A stretch of 64,000 nt of DNA from Rostratula benghalensis (Eukaryota > Chordata > Aves > Charadriiformes > Rostratulidae). The position numbers and the translations under genes were made by a program. How positions within the stretch are numbered: position 1 is the stretch's first letter; the number at the start of each line of letters is the position of its first letter. The stretch spans positions 1,584,783 to 1,648,782 of the forward strand of contig VXAI01000092.1 in assembly GCA_013399305.1 (NCBI GenBank), in the 5' to 3' direction. Below the pieces are notes generated by a model. It saw only the letters and a program-made list of their open reading frames with translations. It was not told the DNA's origin and did not search any database. This document shows positions 53,621 through 64,000 of the stretch, in pieces.

Positions 53621-53650
53621 TCCTAACAGGACATAACAGGACATAACAGG
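53621..53650. repeat. 10-bp tandem repeat, about three copies
   Basis: TCCTAACAGG is followed by two perfect ACATAACAGG units. Confidence 0.88.
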
Positions 53651-54206
53651 ACTGTTCTTGAGACTAATATTTCACAATGATGGTTGTAAATTTGAACACC
53701 GTGATAGAAATCTGATGTCAAGGGACTATGTAAGTACCAGAATACACATTTTAGTTTATTTTTGTCCAAATATGTAAGCCAGTCTATGAAATAAACAACA
53801 GAATTAAGTCTACTGGGAAAAACAAATCCAGAATTTTCAGTGTGTATAAAGAAGCAAACCTACAGAACCTGTGGTACAAAATACATTTTCTGTTAAAGAC
53901 GCTGTATCATGCCCTTTTTTACTTTTGCAACTGCAGTAAAGAAGAAATGGGATCTTAGTCCCAAACACATAAACCAGTTTACTTTTCTAACAAGTGCTAT
54001 TGAAAAAAGTCATCCATATAAATCAGGAATTTGTCAAAAATTTCCATTTACCTGTTACAATGAATTAAAATTATAAGTGTGAACAATGAAATTCTATAAA
54101 AATTCCATATTACACCATGATATATTATTGGTAAAATTACTGATAATACTTGAGAAACTCTGCAAACAAAATTCTTTCTTTGATTTAATTAAATTTATGC
54201 CTGCCA

Positions 54207-55059
54207 GACTCACAGAATCACAGACTACCAGGGATTGGAAGGGACCTTGAAAGATCATCCAGTCCAATCCCCCTGCCACAGCAGGAACACCTAGATCAGG
54301 TCACACAGGAATGCGTCCAGACAGGTTTTGAATGTCTCCAGAGAAGGAGACTCCACCACCTCTCTGGGCAGCCCCTGCCCCTCTGGGCAGTGTTCCATCA
54401 CCCTCACTGTGAAGAAGTTTTTCCCTCATATTTAAGTGGAACCTCTTGTCTCCCAACTTGTACCCATTGCCCCTTGTCCTATCATAGGCTGCCACTGAGA
54501 AGAGCCTGCCTCCATCCTCCTGACACTCACCCTTTCCATATTTATAAACATGAATGAGGTCACCCCTCAGTCTCCTCTTCTCCAAGCTCAAGAGACCCAG
54601 CTCCCTCAGCCTTTCCTCATACGGGAGATGCTCCACTCCCTTCAGCATCTTTGTTGCTCTACGCTGGACTCTCTCAAGCAGTTCCCTGTCCCTCTGGAAC
54701 TGAGGGGCCCAGAACTGGACACAGTTTTCCAGATGGGGTCTCACCAAGGCAGAGTAGAGGGGAAGGAGAACCTCTCTGGACCTACTGACCACAGCCCTTC
54801 CAATACACCCCAGGATGCCATTGGCCTTCCTGGCCACCAGGGCACAGTGCTGGCTCATGGTCATCCTGCTGTCTGCCAGGACCCCCAGGTCCCTTTCCCT
54901 ATCACTGCTCTCCAACAGTACAGTTCCCAACTTGTACTGGTGCCTGCTGTTGTTCTTGCCCAGATGTAGGACTCTACACTTGTCCTTGTTAAATTTCATT
55001 AAATTTCTCTCTGCCCAGCTCTCCAGCCTGTCCAGGACTCTCTGGATGGCAGCGGGGCC
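54207..55059 (-). mobile_element. CR1 LINE, 5'-truncated, longest and best preserved copy
   Basis: About 850 bp in minus orientation, ending at its 3' side with the inverse octamer tail (CACAGAATCACAG). A 232-codon frame covers the ORF2 C terminus: [92 protein letters not shown] and [11 protein letters not shown]. Near 54422 one extra base shifts the frame compared with the 15-kb copy. A 10-bp word CTCTGGGCAG is repeated 19 bp apart at 54362 and 54381. It lacks the palm and endonuclease parts, so it is a dead-on-arrival insertion. Confidence 0.95.
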
Positions 55060-55315
55060 TCACAAGAGGACTCACAAGATCTTTAATATTTTATTAAAAT
55101 TATTCTGGACAATTTTACTGGTATAATCTGCCTTAGAGTCTATTTTGCTGTGCAAAACCATAAAAAAAACCCCAAACCAAGCACTTTTGCATCATTCTGA
55201 CTACATTTACAATAAAGCTACAAAGTCACAAAGTGGAAGGCCGTTCAGGTCCCAGAAGCTTAAGGGACTCTTTCTAGGCCAATAAAACTATATAAAATAT
55301 ATAACAACAGTATTT

Positions 55316-55330
55316 AAAAAAAAAAAAAAA
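55316..55330. repeat. Poly-A tract (15 A)
   Basis: Homopolymer run about 250 bp beyond the 5' side of the long CR1. Confidence 0.93.
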
Positions 55331-58300
55331 GTCAGCATTTTGAAGCATGTACCAACAAAGCAAACCCAAGTATGCTGCAACAACGTGTTTCTTAGCCTTA
55401 GTAACACCCCTACCATCAGCATTTCAGTCCACCTGTCCACCGTCTAAAATTTCACTGTTGGGTCTTCCTCCACATTGGTCCCTATTGTGAGAACCTTGAG
55501 CAGTCTTCTAGGTCCAACCTATACACTCTTAGACATGTGGTTTTCCACTAGACTTACACTGAAAAGATGTATGCATATATTTTTATAGCACCGTACTCAT
55601 CTTCTGGACAGCAGACTCACTAGAAGAAGAACTATCCCAGTGGTCCTCCTTCTGCTGTACAAGGTCAAGCATATAGTCCACACCTAACAAACACAAACAT
55701 ACTGCTACAGGTATTTGACTACTTCTGTAGTGAATAATTATTTTGAAACTAAACCTTGACACTTGGCACTAGCCTTTCTGGCATCTACTTAATCCTAATG
55801 AAAACTACAATATGGTTTCTTTCCCTCTTCCTCCTCAATACTGTGGTTTCTTACTTCATGCCTCAGGCAAGTAGCCAAACCCAGGACTAGTCCTTCCATT
55901 CTCTTGTGTATTAGAATGAAAGAAGGATCCACTGTAATTTTAGAAGATAACTTCTTCAATGTGGAGAAAAAAAGCTTTCACAACCGTTCTGTAAACCCTA
56001 CGTGTATTTGTAAATTATTACTGAAATAAAATCCCACAGTAATTCTTTAAATGGCTGCGTGGGAGTAGAGACAAAGGAATGGGTGGGAAGGAAGAAAAAT
56101 ATTACAGCTTGTCTGCTTATACTCATATCATCAAAAGAACTACAAAACCGTGTGCTCAGATATATTTGCTAACCAATAAAACGAGCACCATAAGTGTTTC
56201 CTTTCCATTTCTAGTTTCACCATTGAGTTTGGTTGCAGTTTAAGAAGCAGAGAAGTTAAATTCCAACCACACGCTCCGAAGAGCAGCGCAGAGAGCAAAG
56301 GTCTAGCATGTAGCTTTGGGCTGATACCAGACTGGATTCAAACAGACAGGGAGGCTGGGGTAGGCAGCCAGCTGATGTGTATATGGTGATATCTATGCCC
56401 AAGTTCAGAAACCACACTGTCTTCTGCTTAAATCGAGAGAATCCAAAGGGAACATGTATAGCAGGTTAACAGCAGCACTCCATTCCTCCCAAACTCCACT
56501 TGACTCTAGTGAGGAAGGCACACAGATGCCCTCATCCCTTGTCACTATCACCTTGGTGCTGCAGTAACCTAGGGTATCACTAGTTGTGTGCCTACTTTAG
56601 GGTGCATCAGCCATTCATTTTAAGTCAGAAGGCAAACTATTACCAAGTTCTCCTTAGAAGAGATAAATGCTTCCAATGAGCTTTTGGGTTTTAAAGGTGC
56701 AGTTCAAGTTTTAGAAGATTTGGCAAGCTCTACACCACAAATTTAGCATGTACTTTAGTCCTAAAATTTGGTAGGCCTTCTAGGAGTTCAGAAAAAAATA
56801 AATTAAAATGGCCAAGTTACAAAGAAAATTTTCCTCCATATCAGTTTCATGTTAATTTGACTGTTTCCATCATGATAAGACCTCTGTTTAAGAATAAATG
56901 ACAGCAATACTGCCACTCTCACAAGGCACACTATAAAAAACAACCCCCCTAATTAATAGTACAAAGTCCTGCTATTAATGAAACAAATACACTCCTTTGT
57001 TCTGCAATTACTGATACAAAACCCTCAAAAAATACATTCCTTAACAATGCCAGTGTTTCTTCTTCATTCTTTCTCTTGTTTCCGTTTTACCATTTCTCCT
57101 GTTCTTTCCCCTCAGTTTGCTCTCATGAAGTTATGAGCTGGCTCTCTCATCATCATCTCGAATTCTTTTAAATTCTCCTAAGTTTTAGGAGCGACAGGCA
57201 TCAGCTTACAGTCACAGAAGAGAGGCTCACAGAGGTGCACTTACATATCCTTCAACATTTTGGAATGAATAGCAAAACAATCCACATGGAGAAAATGTGA
57301 TAATGGAGCCATAACGTGATGGCACCAGACTCTTAAAACATTTCTACTCAAAGCTCTATTGTATGCATGATTTAGTTTGAGCACAGGGATATCTGGAAGC
57401 CACATCAAAGGGCTAATGGATAGACATTTTGTTAACATATGTAGAACTGATGCCAGACCATAAAACAACATTGTACTGAGTATTACACATCTCAGGGAAG
57501 TATTTTTTTTCCTGGGGTTGGGATTTTTTTTTTTTAGTCTACAAATTATTTCTTCCCTTATGTGCATGAATGCCTAACAGGCTCAGAAGCCTGGACAATT
57601 TGAATGTTCTCTTGTTCCCTGGAGCTTTGCCCAGTATCACAAATTCCAAAAGAGGGCTGATTTTTGAAATAGGGAACGGAAAAAGAATGAAAAAATAAAT
57701 AAGCTGCTATTTCCTTTGTAGGACAGGTTTTGTTACATCAGTCACAGACTGGTAATGAACTTCACAATCTATTACCTTAGCATCTCTGTTTCTCAGGTCA
57801 TTCCTAGGACTGCTACTTTCAAAGTGCTGTCCAAACCTGGCTCAGAGCTACAGAGCACTTTCTTCAATGGTCCTTTATGCCTGTGGTGTTCAAAATAGAG
57901 TCACTTTTCAAATGGTACATTTTGTAGATATGACACTCCATAAAAACAGGAGGCAAAAAAGCTGTGTAGAGTGAATTCCTGGAACAGCTCTTCAGGATTC
58001 CAAAAAAGCCACTTATGAACTCCTCTGTTTCTGTGCCATAGTATTTATGCTAGATCACAGAATAATGAGCAACCATTAAATTTATGTACTTTGTAGGGCA
58101 CTTAGGAAACAGTTTTCCCATCACTTATTAGCTGTGCAATAAGTAAAACAGCCCTGCACACCAAGAAACATACGGTATGTAAAGACGCTGAAAGTCGGGA
58201 TTATAAAAGAGTTTTATCTTTATCCACTTTGATACCTTTTCAGTTAATCAAGTATTTTGTGGTTCCATGTTTGGTATATTAGGTACACTGAAGCCAGAGT

Positions 58301-59509
58301 AACAAGAAACAGATGCTATTTATAGCATTTCCCCAGAGATGAGAACTGTTGCTTCTGCACTTTAAGACCAATCATGTTAAATCTGTATTAAAATAAGAAG
58401 ACAAACATGCTTTACTGCCAGCTCCGCCTGAATTTCAAATGAAAACCACATTAGTTAACTTGTGAATTTCTCAGGCAGTCAGTCTCCAGTGTCAACTTAC
58501 ATAGTTTAAATAAAACATCTCACCAATATACAATATAATAGAAAAGGATGCTAACAGCACGGTCCCAGGTTCAACAGTTTGCTTCAAAACCTCCTTCTCC
58601 AAGCTAAAAGTCAGGAATGGAATGCAAATGCCTCTACCCTGCAATAGCCTGGACCTCAGCAGGGTCTGCTGCCTTACCTGTCTCATTTCACAAACTCTTT
58701 GGCTCAACAGCCAGCAGTCATACGGGCTTAAATATGTTAAGTCCCACAACCCACAGGTTTTCCACTCTTGCTGCTGTCTTAAGCACTGTGAGAACGGGAT
58801 CCCAAACTCAGAAAGACTGCCAGGACATCAAGTCATAGCATGTTTGGGCCCACTGCTTCCACCAATCTGTTTATACGAAGAAAAGCTTCATCATGAACTC
58901 ATTATCTTATAGGCATAGGCCTACCTCCTTTGGGTACCTACAGGTATTCAGGCCTCAGCCGGCACTGAACGAGGACCTCGGGACTGGGAGTGAGGATGGT
59001 GGATATCTCTGCTCGACATGCAGAGTCATGCCCGCTCTGACATTAGCAAGCTGTCTGGGGAGAGCAGCCCTTCCCTAACTTAGGAGGAATAATACAAAGA
59101 TAAACAGAACAGAGCCATTGGTGAGACACTAAACTTTACTGTCAGCATGACAAAATCCATTTCCTTTTTCTGTTCAGACGCTTTCTACACCACCTGAAAA
59201 CTTGGCAGTCCAAAGTTGCAGCTTACCGTAGGTTTCGAAGTACATTTTTCGTAGTTGGAGCAATTGATGCTAAAGCATTTTCTTACTGCTACTGGGTGAC
59301 CAAACAGAAAGGATAAAGCAGAACAGAAAACTTGAATTATCAGCGGGTTAACTTTCCAAAAGCACCTGCATGCCTTGGGTGCAGAGCTGCCTCAAAAAGC
59401 AACAGGACATCTGCATCCATGTCACATCATGTCTGAAGATGAATGCATCCCCAAGAGCTTGACGCTTCACAAAGCAGTAATTGCATTTCTTTTACTGCTT
59501 TAAGTTGTT

Positions 59510-59524
59510 AAAAAAAAAAAAAAA
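59510..59524. repeat. Poly-A tract (15 A)
   Basis: Homopolymer run in unique intron sequence. Confidence 0.93.
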
Positions 59525-61913
59525 GTGTTGAAATTAAGCAGAGGTGCCTTAACAAAGGTTTGCAAATTTGACAATTCTGAGTATCAGTTTTGATGGTTTC
59601 AAACATTCCTTGCAAGAGCAAAACAAAGCATGTATCAGAAGACTTTAAGACCACTAAGTCTAAAAATACAGCAAACTTAGGAAATTGTGTCAGAATTATT
59701 TCAACTACTTTTTTCTTTTGTTTCCTTTTGTATTTTTCTAGTTTTACTTTTTTTCCACCCTCCGTTGCTATAAAGAATACACACAAAACACTTGGAAAAA
59801 TGACTGAAAAAGGAGCAACTGGACATGCTACAAGAGCACTCAAATAAAGCAAAAGAAAAAGTAAGAAATACTAATAATTTTTTTTCACCTTTAAAGGATT
59901 TTAATAATGTTATTCAACAATGCTTGTAACATAAAATTTTCAGACAAATATTATTTCAGTTATTAGTGATTATATTTAATATACACACTAAAGTCTCACA
60001 GGAGGAATTAATGAATTATTATAAATCAACTAGTGGATTAAATTTTGGTCAAAATACAGATGAACTCAAGCATGCTTAACATGCAGTTACAACTAGAACT
60101 CCAGCAATTCTCACTAGACTTCTTTAGTATCCTTCAGTGACCCTCGTTTTCAATTGAAGTCCATTTTTTTAGGTCATGATTTGCTGCAATACCTGTGACT
60201 AGTTATGTTTCATAGGCTTCAGCCTAATTTCAAACTGTTTTGCTTTAGATCTTTGTAAGAGCAATACCACCCGCTGCTGATTTCTCACCCAGAGTTCAGA
60301 GATACAGATTTGCTTTTGTTTCAATTGAAAACTTAAATTGAAATTCTGGCGCATGGAAATGGTACCTTTCTATTCCCCTGGATTTGTACTGCATTTTGAA
60401 GCACTTTGGCACAAAAGGCATTGGAAGAGTTTGGGTCTGCAACATACTTTATTGCCTAAATAGCTAGATGTTTCCCATTTTTACCAGAGTAACGCAGTGG
60501 AGTGAGTGTGGTGCAGCATCCATTAAGGCTCCAAGAGGAACCAAGGACTAAAAACCCTAAACATTCACTTGTTTTATTTTTCTGTTTCTTGGTTACATTT
60601 TGAAAGTGTGTCCACTACCACTTCCATTAACATCAGCAGGGGGGTTGTAAATAAGTCTTTACCCACTGTTTCAAAAAGCTGAGCTTCTCAGTGGAAGTAG
60701 TGAAGAGATCCCAAACCATTTCATTACTTAAAGAAACAGCACAACAGCAAAGAGAAAATCAAGTATAGACAAGCACCTTTACACAGCTACGAAGGATACA
60801 TTTGGTCACTTCATAACCTGAATTGAAATTAATTTTGAAATACACCAAATGTAATTCAGGAAAGATAGCCCATTAGCTGGTTAGAAGTGTGACTAAAAAT
60901 TCACTTGACATAAAATTAAATTAACTGTACTCTAATTTAGAAATTGGAGCATTGTCTTTAACTTGGTAAATATATGCTTCGTGAAGCTAGACTCATAGGT
61001 GATGGTATACAAACCAGTCAACTATGAGGACAGTTATGTTTTCCCTGGCCAGTGAGAAGTTTCTGAAACTGTACATTCATGCTAACACTGAGGGTCTCTA
61101 GACATCACAAACCAGAGCTACAGAACTACCATCTCAGAGAAATCTTTTAAGACCTATGCTTAGTTTAAAGGACAGAGATAGTCACTCTTATTTTTCATTG
61201 CAGTTCGAAAACAACAGTGTTTAAAAAAGAATTATGGCTCACTATACGTACTCTAACAGCAATTTCTAGTGCTGCTGTAATTGAGGTTTCATCAGCATTT
61301 TCACAATAAACTATACTGCCAGAAAAATCATTCCGTGTTGTAAACCTACAAAGACCTCATACCAAGTACAAATCCTTCAGCACCACAAATTCAGGTTGTA
61401 TGACTTTTGGCTAAGAGGTTGGAAGAAAGGAGAAAACAAGAAGAAAAGTCTTAAAATGGAAACCAACAATTAAGGATTAACTAGTGTTCAAACAGAATTT
61501 GCAGATAGTTTTTAGCACACACAGCTTATTCCTCCGAACTAACACACATTCAACTCCTGCTGAATGCAGTGATGATTTGTACAAGAAAACTCATCTTCAA
61601 AAAAGTTAAACTGTTATCTTGCATTCATGTTTACATTTGAGGAAAAACTCACATAACAATTGCATGAGTGCAGAGAGCAGAACTTGGATTATTTACCTGA
61701 TCAAGAAACCACTTGAAGATTATTAACAGAACAATAAGCAAACCCCAGGGGCAAATCATTACGGCAACCTTAACTTACTATTTGTTATTTAAAACACGTT
61801 AGGACTGAGTTAGGAGGTGAATAAGAGTTACTTGTTTGAGGGATTTCTTCGGTTTTGTTATTTTCATATTTTTAAAGAACAAAGTAAATTTCTTTTTGTA
61901 TATTCTCACTTAC

Positions 61914-62121
61914 CTGCTCTGGATACTTGCTTCCAACTATCTCTGCCACAGTGTTAAAGGAAGGAGAGTCTGGATAGGTTTTAGCCCCCATCTTCAGGTG
62001 CACAACAATCTTTGTTCCCCGTAAAGACATCCGTGACATCATTTCAGCATCTTCCACAGAGATGCAAGCGGTGGGAATCCGAGGCACATCAGGGTGGTAA
62101 TCTTGCCACCCAGTATGAGGA
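61914..62121 (-). CDS. CPQ: CPQ coding exon (about residues 215-283; probable exon 4)
   Basis: Carboxypeptidase Q is a secreted or lysosomal zinc dipeptidase of the M28 family that hydrolyses dipeptides with a free amino terminus. This exon encodes 69 whole codons running from PHTGWQDY through CISVEDAEMMSRM and HLKMGAKTYPDSPSFNTVAE to KYPEQ, the segment just before the catalytic core. In the family this stretch follows the PA-like insertion and leads back into the peptidase fold. The acceptor has a long pyrimidine tract ending CACAG and the donor is a strong GTAAGTG. The exon is 208 nt. Its first base completes a split Ser codon (AGT or TCT type) from an exon outside the window, so it starts in phase 2 and ends in phase 0, matching the next exon at 25432. 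The frame is intact. Recognition is from residue similarity to vertebrate CPQ; the exon number is inferred. Confidence 0.96.
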
Positions 62122-62685
62122 CTGTGAAAAGAAAAAAAAAACACAAAAACAACCCACGTTAACAATTTAGCTCCATAAGTTATCGTCATTGTAGAATTAT
62201 TAAAAAGAATATTGCCACTACCCTCCCCAGCAGACTCTCAAAAAGAATATATTTACTATTTTTAAACAAGCCTTTCAATAAAATACACCAAGTGTTTTTA
62301 TACTAATCAGAATATCTGACTGTTACCATTCATATGTCTGGAAAGCTATTCTGTGTCAGCTCTATGTATGTCACTGGCATGCTCTAACATTACAGTAGTA
62401 AATGCTGATACCACACTTCCTTCAATGCTTCATCATGAAAAAAAGCAATGAAAAGACAGTAAGTAAACAGCTTGTAAGAAGTGCATTTTTTTTCCCTGTG
62501 ACAAGTGTTGAAATTAAAATTCACTAATTCAACTACTTCAGCATTAATTAGCACTAATAAGGAGAATTGGAAAAGAAACATCCAACAATTAAGTTTACAC
62601 AAATTACACGAAGAAGAAAAATATGTACCACTAGATGTAAGGCTTCGGTGTCTTCCATTAAGGAATAGATATGCCTTGTGGAAAT

Positions 62686-62735
62686 AAAAAAAAAAAAAAA
62701 GGGGGGGGAAAAAAACCCCAAAACAAAACCCCAAA
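62686..62735. repeat. Mixed homopolymer run (A15, G8, A7, C4 and CCCCAAAA words)
   Basis: Fifteen A are followed by eight G, seven A, four C, then AAAACAAAACCCCAAAA. This low-complexity block lies about 560 bp upstream (transcript sense) of the exon at 62121. Confidence 0.95.
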
Positions 62736-63203
62736 ATAATCACAAAATTCCTCTGACATTCAAAGAGCGATATGGAGTGACTTCTTCTTTCCTCCCAGAA
62801 AGCTGCAGTTTCTTGACAATTTAAAATAATTATTTCCCTTCCAGAGGCTCCTTCTACCACTGCTGCATGCTGAGATAACTGGAGTGAGTGATTCCACATC
62901 TGACATCACAGGATCGCTAAAAGGTAATGGACAAGCTCCTTAATAACTTCCTTCAAAGCTTTTTCACATTTGGCCATTATCTACATATTTCTCATTTTCT
63001 GGTGCTTCTGTTGAGATCTCTGGATCTGACTTGCAGAAGTACTCAGCATTACAGCTGCAGCTGAAGACAATGTTTTTAAAGTGAAGTTGCACAGAAAGCC
63101 AGATACAAAAGAAATTCACACATACTCCCGACATGAAATAATTCATTGCCTTCACTTCCACCTTGTAAAATGGGAATAAAAATACTCTTTATTTCACAAA
63201 CAT

Positions 63204-63216
63204 GGGGGGGGGGGGG
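63204..63216. repeat. Poly-G tract (13 G)
   Basis: Thirteen G after CAT, followed by AGCGG. Confidence 0.96.
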
Positions 63217-63630
63217 AGCGGAAAGGGAGTAGAAGACCTGAGAACCATTCTGGCACCATGATAATGACCAGAAATTGACTGGTATACAATTACAATCCTA
63301 AAATAAGCTTAGAACTGCACATTGAAACGTTAGAGTAAAACTCTGAATAAGCAGCTCTGCAGTGCAGGTTATCTTCTGCAGTACACGTGTAAGTTGAAAT
63401 AATACATCTCCAATGCTTTCATTCAGGTTTGCTTTGTAATTCCCACACTGCAGTCACTACTCCAGAGGTGTTTTCAAAATACATATATTATCCAGCCATC
63501 TAGAGGCTTCTTCAATATTCTTATGAATATATGTGAAATATTCTTGTGAATATGCTATTTGTTATTTGTCTCAGTAACTAAATTCTGGCTTTTTCAGCAA
63601 AGTGCTAGTGAATGCTATTTCTGAAGGAAA

Positions 63631-63706
63631 TCTATAAAGCTAAATCATAACTATACCCGCATGTTACCCTCTAAAGCTAAATCATGTCTTTGCCTACATG
63701 GTATCC
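63631..63706. repeat. 37-bp imperfect tandem duplication
   Basis: TAAAGCTAAATCAT occurs at 63635 and again at 63672. The rest of each unit (CGCATGTTACC versus CTACATGGTATCC) also aligns with changes, and a further decayed unit may follow. Confidence 0.75.
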
Positions 63707-63804
63707 TATGAAGGGCTAGAACTGAAGCTTTCAAACCAGATTACAGACATTCTTCACATCAGCTGTTACAATTTTTCATACCATTTATCCATATATTAAT
63801 AATA

Positions 63805-63908
63805 GAATTGCAGAAAATGTGAGCTTGGCAGGGACCTTGGGAAGTCATCTGGTCCAACCCCGCTGCTCAGTCAGGCCTACCCATAGCGGGTTTTGCCCAG
63901 AACCATGA
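63805..63908 (-). mobile_element. Old CR1 3'-end remnant
   Basis: The plus strand reads AGAATTGCAGAAAATGTGAG, then CAGGGACCTTGGGAAGTCAT and CTGGTCCAACCCCGCTGCTC. This is a diverged inverse CR1 3' end of a different type from its neighbour at 63934. It is read through to about 63908, where the similarity fades. Confidence 0.75.
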
Positions 63909-63933
63909 ATACCACAGAATACGTGAAAATCTT

Positions 63934-64000
63934 CACAGAATCACAGAATATCTGAGATCGAAAGTTCATCTAGTCCAATCCCCCTGCCAGAGCAGGAACA
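63934..64000 (-). mobile_element. CR1 3' end, cut by the window edge
   Basis: The plus strand reads CACAGAATCACAGAATATCT, then GATCGAAAGTTCATCTAGTC and CAATCCCCCTGCCAGAGCAG. This is the same CR1 3'-end type as the copies at 14935 and 54207. The body of the element would continue beyond position 64000. Confidence 0.88.

Larger units (their letters stand above)
25433..61913 (-). other. CPQ: Giant CPQ intron (36.5 kb) upstream of the His290 exon
   Basis: The donor is GTAAGTG at 61913 and the acceptor CTTTTCCAG ends at 25433. The intron holds a CR1 cluster at 32918-33705, a candidate MIR-like remnant at 34320-34400, a candidate L2-like 3' end at 42890-42962, a CpG-rich patch at 45005-45280, an orphan CR1 reverse-transcriptase piece at 50813-50978, a long CR1 at 54207-55059 and assorted microsatellites. 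Stretches 25433-32900, 34410-42530, 42970-45000, 45290-50800, 50980-54200 and 55060-61913 are unique AT-rich sequence. I find no exon, pseudogene or RNA gene in them; reading frames there reach about 140 codons at most without recognisable domains. Confidence 0.9.
62122..64000 (-). other. CPQ: Part of the next upstream CPQ intron
   Basis: This is the 3' part (in transcript sense) of the intron that ends at the CACAG acceptor at 62122. It holds a mixed A/G/A/C homopolymer run at 62686-62735, a 13-G run at 63204-63216, a 37-bp imperfect tandem duplication near 63631-63706 and two CR1 3' ends at 63805-64000. A 169-codon open frame on the minus strand at 62390-62899 runs through the homopolymers and resembles nothing known, so it is not annotated as a gene. 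The exon upstream of this intron is outside the window. Confidence 0.85.

Noticed and set aside
54550..55126. Plus-strand frames of 103-139 codons near 54.6-55.1 kb
   Set aside because: They are antisense to the CR1 ORF2 remnant.
62716..62735. CCCCAAAA words resembling ciliate telomere repeats
   Set aside because: Only two words within a low-complexity A-rich block of an intron. Avian telomere repeats are TTAGGG and none are present here.
62390..62899. 169-codon minus-strand frame, the longest outside CR1 remnants
   Set aside because: It passes through the A15/G8 homopolymer block, has a low-complexity Phe-rich centre and no recognisable domain. It lies in an intron on the same strand as CPQ.
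1..64000. Orientation bias of CR1 pieces (about 8 of 12 on the minus strand, the same as CPQ)
   Set aside because: Too few copies for a meaningful bias, and several may stem from single events.
1..64000. A new multi-gene system, CRISPR array, phage or operon
   Set aside because: The window is vertebrate intron sequence with one host gene. No regularly spaced repeats, gene clusters or retroviral gene sets were found.

Overview
This window is nuclear DNA from a bird. It lies almost entirely inside one multi-exon gene read on the minus strand: CPQ (carboxypeptidase Q, also called plasma glutamate carboxypeptidase, an M28-family zinc peptidase). The bird assignment rests on the interspersed repeats: at least twelve pieces of CR1 LINE, the dominant retroposon of birds, carrying the usual avian CR1 3' end. 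The species cannot be fixed from this; the CR1 types suggest a neognath bird. There are no bacterial-style operons, CRISPR arrays or tRNA/rRNA genes, and the background is AT-rich and CpG-poor.

Four coding exons of CPQ are seen, in transcription order 62121-61914, 25432-25321, 10239-10148 and 203-1 (the last is cut by the window edge or ends there). All have canonical AG/GT borders where visible. Their phases chain without a break (start phases 2, 0, 1, 0). Together they encode about residues 215-419 by human numbering, with no indel against that numbering as far as I can recall it. Four of the five zinc ligands (His290, Asp302, Glu337, Asp364) and the general base Glu336 are present. The fifth ligand (His434) lies about 15 codons past the window edge. 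By human exon count these would be exons 4-7; that numbering is inferred.

The rest is intron. From low to high coordinates: a 9.9-kb intron (204-10147) with a rearranged CR1 copy; a 15.1-kb intron (10240-25320) with three CR1 pieces and a 23-copy AAGGG-type pentanucleotide array; a 36.5-kb intron (25433-61913) with a CR1 cluster near 33 kb, probable ancient MIR/L2-like remnants, an unexplained CpG-rich patch near 45.1 kb, an orphan reverse-transcriptase fragment near 50.9 kb and the best-preserved CR1 near 54.6 kb; and part of the next upstream intron (62122-64000), ending in two CR1 3' ends.

I find no second host gene and no novel multi-gene system. The observations most worth following are the AAGGG array, the CpG-rich patch, the internally deleted CR1 with microhomology at its junction, the candidate pre-avian repeats, and several AT-rich unique stretches that look like conserved non-coding DNA. 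Most open reading frames of 60-170 codons here are chance frames or frames through simple repeats and CR1.
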